Below are positions 50,101 to 61,000 of a stretch of DNA of 64,000 bases, piece by piece; position 1 is the stretch's first letter; each line of letters opens with the position of its first letter. The position numbers were made by a program, and so were the translations under genes. This stretch comes from Tubiluchus corallicola (lineage: Eukaryota > Priapulida > Priapulimorpha > Priapulimorphida > Tubiluchidae). Location of the stretch: the NCBI GenBank assembly GCA_030141605.1, contig JAQGDQ010000063.1, forward strand, positions 62,001 to 126,000. Direction: 5' to 3'. Below the pieces are notes generated by a model. It made no database searches. It was not told the DNA's origin and saw only the letters and a program-made list of their open reading frames with translations.

Positions 50101-51020
50101 TTGTTATATTTATCTTGTAGCTACATTACTAATGGGAATTTACTGATTGTTGAATTTTTCTTTTTATTTGAGATGTTATTTCATGTTTGTAATCCAATAG
50201 TACTTGCATTATACAGTAATTTGTAGCATGCAGTTTTCTGCTACTATATATACAGGGATGAGAATTTTCTGCGGATACGCGAAATTCCGAGTTTTTGGAA
50301 GACCAGTAATGTCATTTTTGTAAATCGCTTGAATTCGTTGAGAAAATTTTTACGGACCCAGTACATTATTTCACAAGCTGACTGCTAGGTGGCAGGCCGT
50401 CACTTTGTTTACATCACGTTCATCAGTGTAACCACGTGTATATCTCTATGCATAAAAATATAGAATCAATTATGCGGAGCTATTTGAGTCAATTGCAGAC
50501 AGTTTTTATATACTTTTGCATAGGAGCGGCCAGTGCTTAGGCGTTTTTGAGACAATTAGGTATCACGTATCCTTGATAGTTGGGTATTTTAAATTGTGCA
50601 TGAAACAAGGTAACTGATATTTTAAGTCCACTTGGAGGCTCTATGGTCACAAAATTGCTATTTGTTGCTTCGCCCCCTTGAACCCTCATGGGGATGTTCA
50701 ATGGACTTTACCCCTCAACCCCATTAGGGGCCTAGACGGCCCCAAAACCCCCGGCCTGTTTCACAGTTTTTTTGCAATTTGTCATTCTCATCCCTGTATA
50801 TATTCCATGTACGTTTTCTAAGCTACTTATAACAGGTATTGATACTCGATGTTTTGTATTTACACAGATTTACAATGCAGAAAACCCATTTGATTTTATG
50901 GATAATATCAGTTTAGAGGGAAAAACTAATTTCTTCGAGAAACGGGTAGCAGAATATCAAAAGATGGGAGTCATGTCAAAACGCGAGGAGCACAAGTTCA
51001 CCTTGGACGCCGATTTTTAA
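44192..51020 (+). CDS. RRM2: RRM2, ribonucleoside-diphosphate reductase small (R2) subunit, 409 aa
   Basis: Ten exons with consistent phases: 44192-44284, 44392-44445, 44577-44642, 45062-45144, 45615-45813, 46132-46265, 47872-47957, 48197-48339, 49516-49734, 50868-51020. R2 carries the di-iron centre and tyrosyl radical that drive reduction of ribonucleotides to deoxyribonucleotides by the R1/R2 enzyme in the cytosol. Expected iron ligands are present: Asp158, Glu189, His192, Glu252, Glu286 and His289, with the radical Tyr196; all are offset by +19 from mouse R2. The C-terminus FTLDADF is the R1-docking tail. A KEN motif at residues 9-11 matches the APC/C-Cdh1 degron of canonical R2, arguing for RRM2 rather than p53R2. 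Residues 33-70 carry extra basic SP motifs (KSPAKKK, AKSPRK, SKSPYK). The usual Asn of DGIVNENL is Tyr162 here. Confidence 0.97.
46343..46407 (-). repeat. tRNA-like relic or SINE head in RRM2 intron 6
   Basis: The minus strand begins GGCTCAA and ends TTGAGTC, which pair as a 7-bp acceptor-like stem. A box A-like TGACTAGAGCATATGG and a box B-like GTTTTGAGTTCAACTTCC lie in the right order. The anticodon stem is not maintained, so it is not a working tRNA. Confidence 0.4.
46551..47063. mobile_element. Non-autonomous DNA transposon in RRM2 intron 6
   Basis: The left end CAGTTATTCCTCACTTAACG and the reverse complement of the right end share CACTTAACGATG within imperfect terminal inverted repeats. 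Next to each end are GTCGTTAA blocks (AACGTCGTTAAAGG; AATCGTCGTTAATATG). There is no transposase and no certain target duplication. Confidence 0.65.
47090..47832. mobile_element. hAT-like non-autonomous element ending 40 bases before RRM2 exon 7
   Basis: The left end GGATGCACTGAAATTCGG mirrors the right end (reverse complement AGGGATGCACCGAAACTAG), a terminal motif common in hAT elements. Inner ATTTCGGTTACCGAACTGAAA and TTCGGCTCAATTTGG blocks are also typical. No transposase. Its right edge is about 40 bases from the exon 7 acceptor, so the exon's polypyrimidine/branch region lies at the junction. Confidence 0.65.
49320..49401. mobile_element. Tiny TA-flanked MITE in RRM2 intron 8, pogo/Tigger-like ends
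   Basis: CACTCAAACCTCGTTATAA at the left mirrors CAGTCAAGCCTCTTTATATT (reverse complement of the right end). TA dinucleotides flank both sides (49318-49319 and 49402-49403), fitting Tc1/mariner/pogo insertion. It is only about 82 bp long. Confidence 0.65.
50253..50796. mobile_element. 544-bp DNA transposon with CAGGGATGAGAAT ends in RRM2 intron 9
   Basis: The left end CAGGGATGAGAAT and the right end ATTCTCATCCCTG are perfect reverse complements. The flanks TATATATA and TATATATT could be an 8-bp target duplication but lie in a TA-rich setting. The right third is unusually GC-rich for the window (CCCCTCAACCCCATTAGGGG and nearby). No coding sequence. Confidence 0.8.
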
Positions 51021-54000
51021 CACAAGTTTACTGGTAATAATTTATGCAAGGTGTATTAATTTTTCTCCTGTTGTTTTTTCAGCATTTTGTTTCATTTTGA
51101 TGTTCATCTTGCTAATTTGCATTGCAGTCATACCGTTTTTTTTCATATAATGTAGTGCTCATACATATATTACAAAGAACTTCTAGCATCTTACTTTTAG
51201 ACTGCTTATTTTGTAACGATTTCATAAAAAATCAATGCAAAGAAATTAGTTTAGTAGTTCACAATATTAATATTTATTTATCATAGTACTAGTGGCTAAA
51301 AATAACAGCAAGTGAATTTAAATTAGTAGAGGTTTTGGAGTATACTCTCTGACTTAATTCAAGAACAAAGTCTAGTATAGGTACTTGCAGCAACTACACA
51401 TTTGCATAGAACTCAGCTCCATATGTATTTTTATTTTGCATCAATTAACTCGAACTCTTCAGTCATACTTTATTAAGTCTTTTATAGTTGTAGATATGAA
51501 ATTGTTTTAGTAAAAGCAGTTTAACCTTATTTTAATTAAATTATACTTCACTAATTCACTAATTGTACTACGAAGAGTGACTGTAACTATGTACATAAAT
51601 TTGTAAAGGTATCATTAAATTGCTTATTACAAACATTGTTGCTTTATACTGTTTTTCCTGTTTTGATAAGGATACCATGTCAAAATTTTGTCAATATCAT
51701 ATGCAAATGTACTCCACAAAAACTAAGCTACTATCTTCAAATGAGCCAAATTTATTTAATTCGGAACACCAAACTTACACGATTGTGTACAAAATGTGAA
51801 CATGGATTTACAAAGAAAATGACAGAAATAAAAACAAAATTTTATGTACTTTGCTGGTTTACATTATTTAAAATAAAAAATTATTGTACATTAACAAATG
51901 GCATTTACATAATACGGCCAGAAACGAACACCATGAAATGGAAACAAATAGTTTCTTTGTGACTCCAGCAAGCACATGAACAGAGTACCAGGAAAATAAA
52001 ACACTAAGTATGCTTACATAAGCTTATAAATGTACAAGCTTGCATAATATTTCACCGTAGACCATGCCAGGCAAGTTTTCTAGGTGACATGACCATGACA
52101 AATAAATTCACTTACTGCAAGTACCTGCTGCTCACATATTTGCTACTCATACTTGAATTAAACAATGGAATCCGGTAAATGAACGCATCACACTGAGTCA
52201 TAAAATATAATCCTTCTACTTAATCAAACAAGAAGCTGCTGAGTTTCAAAAATCATATTTCAGAAAAATTTTCTTCGTTGTTTTAATACTATGTAAACGA
52301 AACAAACATGTAATTTTAATGTTGTAACTGTAATTTTAAATAACCAAACATACAAAAAATTATGCATAAACTTTGAATCTGGTGTTGAACGGCCTCTTCT
52401 TAATTGCAACTTTCTCATGGAGAGACAACTGAAAACTTAAGCTGCTTGAAATTCACAGTCACAGAACTTATTTTTTGGGCATACCGATACACGGCTTTTA
52501 AGCACTGATAACACGATGTGTGAGAGACAGTGCTCTCTCTACCTCAGACAGGTGCACATAGCCGCATACGCACAACAGCCAAACACCATGTTGCTGGAGT
52601 TGCGAGCGCACAATGCTGGACCTGTGAAGAGCTCAGTTCTGTCATGTGCTCTGGTTCCGTACAAGTATAAAGAAAAAGACTCATATTGAGTATTATCGAT
52701 AATATCGAGTGAAAATAGAAGACCATGGTGCCTATGCACTGAGAAACCATAGTTTTCAAATGCCTTGTTTCACAAATGGTATTTTTCTAGAAAATTAAAG
52801 CTTAAAACATTAAAAATAATCGTTTAGTACGAACATTGAACCAGCAACCTATTCAATTGACCAGCCGCAAAAGTTTCTTAAATTCACTGACATGATACAC
52901 AATGTACAGCCATCGAGGACATTGTCATAACAAAAATACTCCAAGCTTGTTTATTTAGCTACAGTATATGACTGCTCAGGGGGTGTCGTATAAACTTTTT
53001 TTAATATAGCGTATGTCAATACAGCAAAGTAGTCAAAGATATAACTTAGGTTTAGTGGCCAACGGAAGCGTACGCTAGCGTTTCTTGTGTATTTATGCAC
53101 AGGACGCGACTACACCACACCACTGGTATTTGCGCGACCATGAAATATTTCCAATGGCTGTGGGCTAACATGGGTCTAACGGTGAAATACTTCAATTTGT
53201 GTAAGAATCACCCATACCAAATTTCATATTTGTTAAAAACAGAACAATTGTGTGAATACAGTATTTTGTTTTTGAAAAGATTGTTCCTCTGATTGCCAAC
53301 TATAACTGTTGTGTATAGAAGTTGATATAAGATTTAGCCCGTTAATTTTGCAAGTTCCTGGTTGAAAATCTGTATCGATTCTGGTACTAATTGTTATGCA
53401 CATAAAGGAATAGATGCAGCGGTCGTGGGGATATACTAACTTTGCTATGTACACTAACTTGACTGCAATTTCACTCAATATATAACAATAGCTGACAAAG
53501 TTAAGAAAAACTAATGAAAAAGCATGGAACTAAAATCAACAGATGTTTTATATGAACTGTAAGGCAGTTATACCGGATAATACAGATACTTCTATTATTA
53601 AAATACAATGACTTACTGTAAAGTGCAAACACTGGATGCTAAAACATCGAAATAAAATAATTTACAAATTAAAATACCACGAGAATTAAATCTACACCCT
53701 AAATTTCAGTTTAAAACAGATTCTGCATTCTTCCAGATTTGTTGTGCTTCAGAACAAGGGAATTGGTAGAAGAGTGTGGCAATCCTTAATGGCACAAACA
53801 AATTGGCTACACATTAGATGTCATTTTGAGTGTTAGCAAAGACTGGTGTTTACTCAATTGCTAATTGCTGTACAAGCTGTAAATGCGGCAGTAATTTTCT
53901 TAGTGTGACATGTTATTGGGTGCTAAAGTCATTTTAAAACTTTATTGTAGGTTATTAACTGATATTTCCAAAAGCAACAGCTACAGCAAAGTTGTGTTTG

Positions 54001-54950
54001 CTGTAGCTTCACACTTGGAGATTATTCTAACAACTGACAACCAATAGGTAATAAGTATTTTCAAAATGGTGTTCCTGCAAATCTACCAACTCAGTGCTTT
54101 GAAGTTATTAAAAGAATGCTGCCACATAACAAGAGACAAAAATAAAGACTGTAACTGCAGGAAAGTACACTTAGATTGACTTCTAACTTTTCTTGCTTAC
54201 AAGAGAGGAAATAATTAAGTTTTTTTCAACCTTATTTAACTAATAGTTGCTGCAGAGGAATCAGCTGGTGTTAATCAAGATATCACCTGAAACAAAACAC
54301 AATTGTGAAATTAGTTTAAATAATAATCAAGTTTGTTAACCACTTCTAACAAATTCAAACAGAGGTCTCAAGAATGAGAAGGTTTTTTTGTAATTAAATA
54401 TTACAATGTCAAGATTATCTGCAATTATATTTTGATGCCAAACGTGACTGACAAAAAATGTGAAAAAGTTGAGAGATAAAGCTTGGATTCGAAGATCACT
54501 GGTTTAGATCCAGGATGTATTCCAACATTTTCAAATTTCCTGTCTCTCAAAATATACCGTCAAACTTTAATTAATTTAAGTACATTCAGCTCTTTGCAGA
54601 GGTGTATTAACCAATAGGATATTTTGGGCCTATACTTTGTTAATTTTTTTGCTCTTATATGTCGCAAATGCGTATCCTTTAAGATTTTCAAATAAAGCGC
54701 AAATGTTGCATGATTAGCAGTTAGTAGCTTCAGTCAAACAGCATTCGTTAAGGTCATGGAAAGGGCATAGTGTACTGCTTTTAAAATACAGAATAAAACA
54801 ATTCAGGTAGCATGGGACAAGCTGGCATGCATGGGTGTTATAACAAATGTACAGCAGGCAGCTTATAAAAAATGACCACCCGTATGCTTGCAAATTATTC
54901 TGTTGTGCGTAGCCGTGTGATTATTACAGTATAAGTAAAATTAGTGAGTT
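51021..54950. other. RRM2 3' flank, no supported gene
   Basis: The first part is presumably RRM2 3' UTR; AATAAA occurs near 51826 and 51995. Short open frames exist (for example 52539-52759), but none shows splice sites, conserved motifs or protein-like composition strong enough to call. A tRNA-like fragment lies at 54478-54530. Confidence 0.5.
54478..54530 (+). repeat. tRNA-like fragment, possible SINE head
   Basis: TAAAGCTTGGATTCGAAGATC followed by CTGGTTTAGATCCAGG resembles the anticodon-to-T-arm part of a tRNA-Arg(UCG), with an altered box B. No acceptor stem is preserved. Confidence 0.3.
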
Positions 54951-57240
54951 ATGAGTGAATTAAAAAAAGCCAAGTGGCGCACAGTATAGACGATTAGCTA
55001 AAGGAAAGTGCGAGGAACAAAAAACACTATGGAAATACATTCCAAAACTAGATTCACTTTTTGAACCAGATGATAAAAAACAAAAATTACAAAATGTAAG
55101 AACATTGTGCTAAAAGTCACGAGACAATCAATGACCAAATTCAGTGTTTCTGTGATATCTGTGATTGATTCAAAAGTGTATCTGTGATAGATTCACAGAA
55201 GAACAGACTGAACAAGCACAGAGTGTAGAATTTTATCATGATTCGTGTGACTCTGACCCATGTAACTGGGTTAAGTGATTATTTGTCAAAAAGTAGCTCA
55301 AAATGGGGTACAGCAAAATAAAAATTGCGATTTCAGTGGTTGTTGAAGAACTTTGAATGATACAAAATGCTATCTTTCTAAAAGGCAGAACGAAAGTGGC
55401 TAGTGCACTCGCCATCAACTGGCTTAGTTTACTGTGCACCATGCCAATTATTTGATGTAGACAATGCATTTTCCAATGGCTTCAATGACTTTAAAAAAAT
55501 AATTTTACAAAAGTAGAAGACCAGGTGTGGCATCAAAAATGTGTGATGTCATAATTATGTTAAACAGCCGAGTGAAAAGGATTGACAAGTGAATTATTAC
55601 ACAACTGCAAGAATAAACAAGCTATTGGAAAAATGACTTAAATGTGTCGTGGTGACTATAAAGTTCTTAACATCAAGGGAATAGTATTACATGGACATAA
55701 CGAAATATTTGGTCCACCAGGGAATGGTAATTTCATGGGCTGTTTAGAGTTACTAGCAAAGTTTGATCCATTTATGCCAATCATATTGTGAGATGTGGCA
55801 ACGCTTGGAAGGGTATCCTATTTATCGAACACGGCTCGTGATGATTTTATTTTGCAAATGGCTCAACAACCTCAGGAGAAGCTGAAGCAGGAGAAACATT
55901 ATTCCATCAGTGTGGACTCTACGCCAGACATTACTCACTTTGGCCAGTTAACATTCATAGTTCGTTATGTTCCTCAAGACGATGATGGAACACCTGTTGA
56001 ACGATTTCTTACTTCTTACTTCAAACATCAGCCATAAAGGAGAACAGTTGCTGAAGCTGTTTTACAGACGTTAGACAAATTTCATGTAGATTTTGGAAAC
56101 TCTCATGGACAAAGCTATGGTCATGCTAGCAACATGTCTGGACTGCAAGCCATGTTACAAGAAATAAATCCTCTGAATGGGCTGAGTAAGGTTTACGTAC
56201 CTTGCTCAGCCCATTCCCTAAATCTAGTCGGGGTATCTGCTGTAGATTGTTATCGTTTGGCTTCTATTTTTTAACACTGTGCAGCAACTTTTTAACTTCT
56301 GTCAGCATCAAACAATCGTTGGCAGATTTCATTAGCACAACTGGAGCATGGCGCATTGGAATTTGTCAGTTACTTGCTGGAGTGCCAAGGCTAATGCCAG
56401 TAAGGCCCTGTATACATCCTATAAAGATATTTTAAGAACCTTGCAATTGGTAGAAGATGATATTTCAGAAAAAGAGCAACTATGGCAGAAGCAGGTGAAT
56501 TAAAACAAAAACTACAACAGTTGGAAATTGTGATCATGATATGCCTTTGCTACAAGATTCTGGGTAGGTAGCATCAAACAAGCAAAAAACTGCTAAGCCC
56601 TGACGTTGACTTAGGAACAATGGTATTTCTCTATAGCTCTCTGAGTGGCTATTTAGCATCTATTAGAAGAGACTTTGACACTTTTGAATCTGAAGTGATA
56701 ACTCTCAGTGGAATAACTGATTACAAAACTGAGGGTGGAGAAGCCAAAAGTGAAGTTAAAAGAAAGACACAGTATGAAGAAACTACTGCCAATGAGATAG
56801 AGTTCTCAGGGACAAATTCAGAATAGAAACATTCCTTTTAGTAACTGACAAACAGCAGGATAGTTTGAAAAGGCAACAACATGCTTATCATTTGAGTGCT
56901 ATGGTTTTTTTGCCAATTTGAAAGTCATGCGTGCCGACAAAGTCCGCGGGAATGCCAAAGCATTAGTTACTGGTGACAAAAAGATTTCGAAGCTGCCTTG
57001 AAAGAGGAATGCATTCAGTTACATCAATTAATAAACAATTTGGAAGAAGAGATTTCTTCAGTTAGCAAGATATTAAAGCTTATTAGACAGCTTGACATCA
57101 CCAGTGTTTTTCCAAATGTGGAAATTGCGCTACATGTTTTTGTATGCACAGCAGTCAGCAATTGCAGCGGTGAATGCTCATTTTCTGCTTTAAGGAGAGT
57201 AAAAAATTACTTGCGATCAACTTTGACAGCATAAAAATTA
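54951..57240 (+). pseudogene. Decayed hAT-superfamily transposase (TTF zinc finger / ZMYM1-like)
   Basis: Pieces of one transposase appear in order on the plus strand, separated by stops and frameshifts. An N-terminal stretch (KPSGAQYRRLAKGK, 54966 on) is followed by a TTF-type zinc finger (WLVHSPSTGLVYCAPCQLF) and a GHNEIFG block near 55690. A DDE-region segment follows (55795-56037, ISVDSTPDITHFGQLTFIV). The C-terminal hAT dimerisation block lies at 57133-57232 (SGECSFSALRRVKNYLRSTL). The order and spacing match hAT transposases related to ZMYM1/TTF proteins. No intact frame exceeds about 80 codons, so it is dead. I could not find terminal inverted repeats. It sits between RRM2 and the convergent DEK 3' end. 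Confidence 0.85.
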
Positions 57241-58094
57241 AGCTCTCTTGTTTTGCTGAATATAGAGACAAACGTTTGGCAAAATTTAGATGGCACAGAT
57301 GTTATAAATAGATTTGCACAGGAAAAAATTTGTTTAATTAACCTGTAATTCACCTAAATGATGTAACAAAACAAATTTTACACAAAACAGTTTGGGTGTC
57401 GACTTTTGCAATGTCTAATATTTGTAGCGAAATTTCCTTATTAGGCAGTGTAAACAGCTAAATCAAGTTTCTTTGGGACTTTTGTGACGTTATAATATTG
57501 CAGCAATTCGATGAATTAGCATTGTAGATTGGAAAACGATTAACATTAGCAACGTACCAAGTTCTTGTATTATCTGATTAAAAGCGTATAAAAACTAACA
57601 AATTCTTCTTTCTTATTTTTCTTGAAGTTTGCCAAAAATTTTGGATACTCAATTGTAGATCCAGTTAATCTCCAAATTATACTTGGTATAGCAGTTAATC
57701 ACCATAAGCAGCTACTGAGTTTGTTTTATATAAGCGCTGCATATGGAAAGCATAGTTTGCACTACTATTAGCATATGAAAGGTACCACGTCACAAGCAAC
57801 TGCGCAGCCTGCGCCAATATAAGCGTAATACAATTGTATGTAATTAACAATAACTATGTAGGTACCAGTATGTCCAATACACCACAAGCAATTGCAATGT
57901 AATTAACAATAACTATGTACGTACCAGTATGTCCAATACACCACAAGCAATTGCACACTACTGTCGTACATAAGTAACTGGCAATGGGCAGAATTTGTGT
58001 ACCAGCCTAGGATGCCAGAATGTCTTAATATTCCCTTAGCTTTTTGTTACCATTGTATTTGTGGAAAACAGATTTCGACAACGTTAAAAATAAT
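57241..58094. other. DEK 3' flank / UTR region
   Basis: No coding sequence. The region contains the 59-bp tandem duplication at 57838-57955. DEK transcription enters from the right, but no clear polyadenylation signal could be fixed. Confidence 0.45.
57838..57955. repeat. Two-copy tandem repeat, 59-bp unit
   Basis: Copies 57838-57896 and 57897-57955 begin ATGTAATTAACAATAACTAT and differ by one base (GTAGGTACC versus GTACGTACC). Confidence 0.92.
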
Positions 58095-61000
58095 CTAAAC
58101 AATTACCTCTTTAACAACAGATTTTATGAAGTCTTTTCTATCTGTTACGTCAAAATCTGGATACAGTGCATAAACCTAGAGAACAGAAAAAATGTAAAAC
58201 ATTGCAACTTTTTTACATGGTTTACTATCCACTTCTTCCTTCAAATTTGTGCATTTGCATTAATTACAGCACTACTGGATAAGCATAACATCAAATTTAT
58301 GTGAGATTTATTAGCCTTCCATACACATATGTACACGTACTACTTTTACACTTCTGCAACATTATATGTGTTGATTAACACTTAATTTAAGTACTGTTAC
58401 ATCTGAGTTTTGACCACGGTAATCTGAAAAATGAATTTGAATTCATTTAAAGTTCAAAAACATTTCCGATCTGGGACTCCTTGTTGGTTCTGAACACTAG
58501 TTTAACAATCAAGTAACCGTAAAATCAACTCTGACACAGTTATGCTATCAGACTTTTTGTCAATGTCAATAACAGCTCTAAAAGAAAAAAAAAAAGGAAA
58601 ACTAACTAGCAGCATGCAACATTCATAAATATGTTTTGTGAATTATGTAAGAGCAATGATTTTAATAATAACGAGAATCAATCAAGAAAAAATCAAACCT
58701 GTTTACAAACAGTTTTCATTGTGACCTCCTCCAAGTTTGCTCCTGCTAGTATCTTTTTTACAGCTTCTTTGATTTCCTCATTCTAAAAAAAACATAAAAG
58801 ACGTAGTAAGTACAAACAAAGTAAAAAACAGTTTTACTTACAGTCAGAACAGAATTTAAGGCTGCTAAGTTCAAAAACAACAGGCGAATTTCATGCCACA
58901 AGCACAACATATGTAAAAACGTGTCTCTAAGGTCTGCGTTAGAGTAGTAAAAACTTCTGAAAACAAGTGGTGTTCACAACAATAGCTATCAACACAACAC
59001 CACTTTTAGAAATTGATAAGCTTGCAGCTTTTGAAAAAGCTGAAAAGAATTTTTATAGTTCACACAAAATAATTTATCAATTTATTTTAGGCCACAAAGA
59101 GTTAATAAGTTCTTTGGGGCTGGGATATTCTTTAAGTAGTGAGTACACTTAAAAAAGAATACAAAGCATTTCATTCTGCAATTATTTGCAAAAAGTGTAA
59201 CGAAAATGCGATAAACTCAGCATGGAGAACACAAACAGTGTGCTCATTAAAATGTTAAGCATTTAAAAACATGGCAATCACAATAATTGTTCAGATTAGA
59301 TTAAAGTACACACTTTGAAGATGCATCAAATTTACCTGTAATACCAAAAAATGTTGCATGTTTCCCTGGACAGAGTATTCATATGTAAGTATTGCACACA
59401 TTTTCAACAAACATTTACTTAAATCGAACAAAACTGGCTCATGCAGACCGCATTAACCAAGTAATTTTATGCATATAAATCATTATTCTAGTTATACAGT
59501 TTACACAAAGTTTAATGACTACGATGTCCACTACCACCACACAACAACAAACTGTTTGCATGCATTAAATTCAGAATCTCTGCTATTTTTGCAATGTCCC
59601 AATCAAAAATAAAAACAGGCATGTACCAGATCCAGATCCCGAGATCCAGTAATTTCAATGGATTCAGATCTACTGTTCATCGAATTTTGCACTGTTCGCA
59701 TTTCTATTTTTCTATGTGTAAAACTACCTACTGCGCATGGATTGTGGAAAAAAATTAGAGCGGGTAAGAAAAAATAACAGTTTAATTACCCAAATGCCGC
59801 AATGCTTGTAGCGCAAGGGATATCAGCAATCTTCACGCTGTGGCTCATTGCAGCAAGTGCTGCACAAAGGTAATGCTTTTGTAGCAAAAATGTCTGCTAA
59901 AATTTAGAACCACCTACTTCCAATAAAAGCACATTTTTAGCATTTTTTTAGTTTAAACCAAGCACAGATAAAGTGTTGAAAATTACAGTACATCAACGTT
60001 TGCAGTGTTTTCGCTTAAAGTTAATTAACGAACCTGAAAATAGACAGGTGATGCCATCACATGAACAAAAGGTAAAACAAATCGTTTACACTAATTTGTA
60101 GATCCAGAACTGGCAAAACTTCATCCGATGCATCCCTAATAACAACTTATAAATTTTTTTTTTGCAAAGACAACTAATAGTCTAGCAGAGTATTCAACGT
60201 CGCCAAATTCTGCACAAACTGCTAATTGCTAAATAATAGTTTGTCAGCAACAAGATGAACGAAGCATTTCCTATAACTGGTCACTTTTGAGGAGTCACTC
60301 ATCCGAAAGACCTACCAGCTCCAACATGCGACCCAGGAATTCTTAAAATCTCGACTCTTTAGTACCTGGGTTTCAGCCAGAAGTATTTTAATCTACTAAT
60401 CGTGGTTTCTTCTTACTTCAAGAAAGATCTTACGTTGTTTTAAAAGCTGGAGTCTGTGGCATTACCATGACTCTTTGCAAAATTGATTAACTTCTCTACT
60501 CAGACTCAAATTTCACAACCATTTTTGTATTCAAAGCCACTTGAAAAAAATTCGAGCGTTATAGGCAATAAAACGAAGTTGGACACAAATCTATAGCTTT
60601 AATACACTTGCAGCTGGAGCTTTATTAGTTGGACACAAATCTATAGCTTTAACACACTTACAGCAGGAGTTTTGCTAGTTTGACACGAAGTCTTCAGCTT
60701 TAGTACACATACAGCCAGAGCTTTGTTAGTTGGACACAAAGTCTACAGCTTTAATACACTTATAGCAGACTTTTGTTAGTTGGATACAAAGACTATAGTT
60801 TTAATACACTTACAGCCGGAGCTTTGTTAGTTGGACACAAAACAGGAGTTTTGTTAGTTGGACACAAAGACTATAGTTTTAATACACTGACAGCCGGAGC
60901 TTTGTTAGTTGGACACAAAGTCTATAGTTTTAACACAGTTACAGCAGGAGTTTTGTTAACTGGACCCAAAGTCTAAATACACTTACAGCAGGAGTTTTGT

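Noticed and set aside
52539-52759. Two overlapping minus-strand frames of about 70 codons
   Set aside because: No splice sites, domain or signal; the overlap in two frames suggests chance openness in a slightly GC-richer patch.
54250-54290. Candidate last exon of DEK (acceptor followed by V-I-S-stop)
   Set aside because: A far better last exon lies at 58095-58175: it keeps phase and completes the DEK C-terminal domain.
60773-60976. 67-codon frame with repeated VGHK motif
   Set aside because: It is the antisense translation of the DEK intron minisatellite, with no independent evidence of coding.
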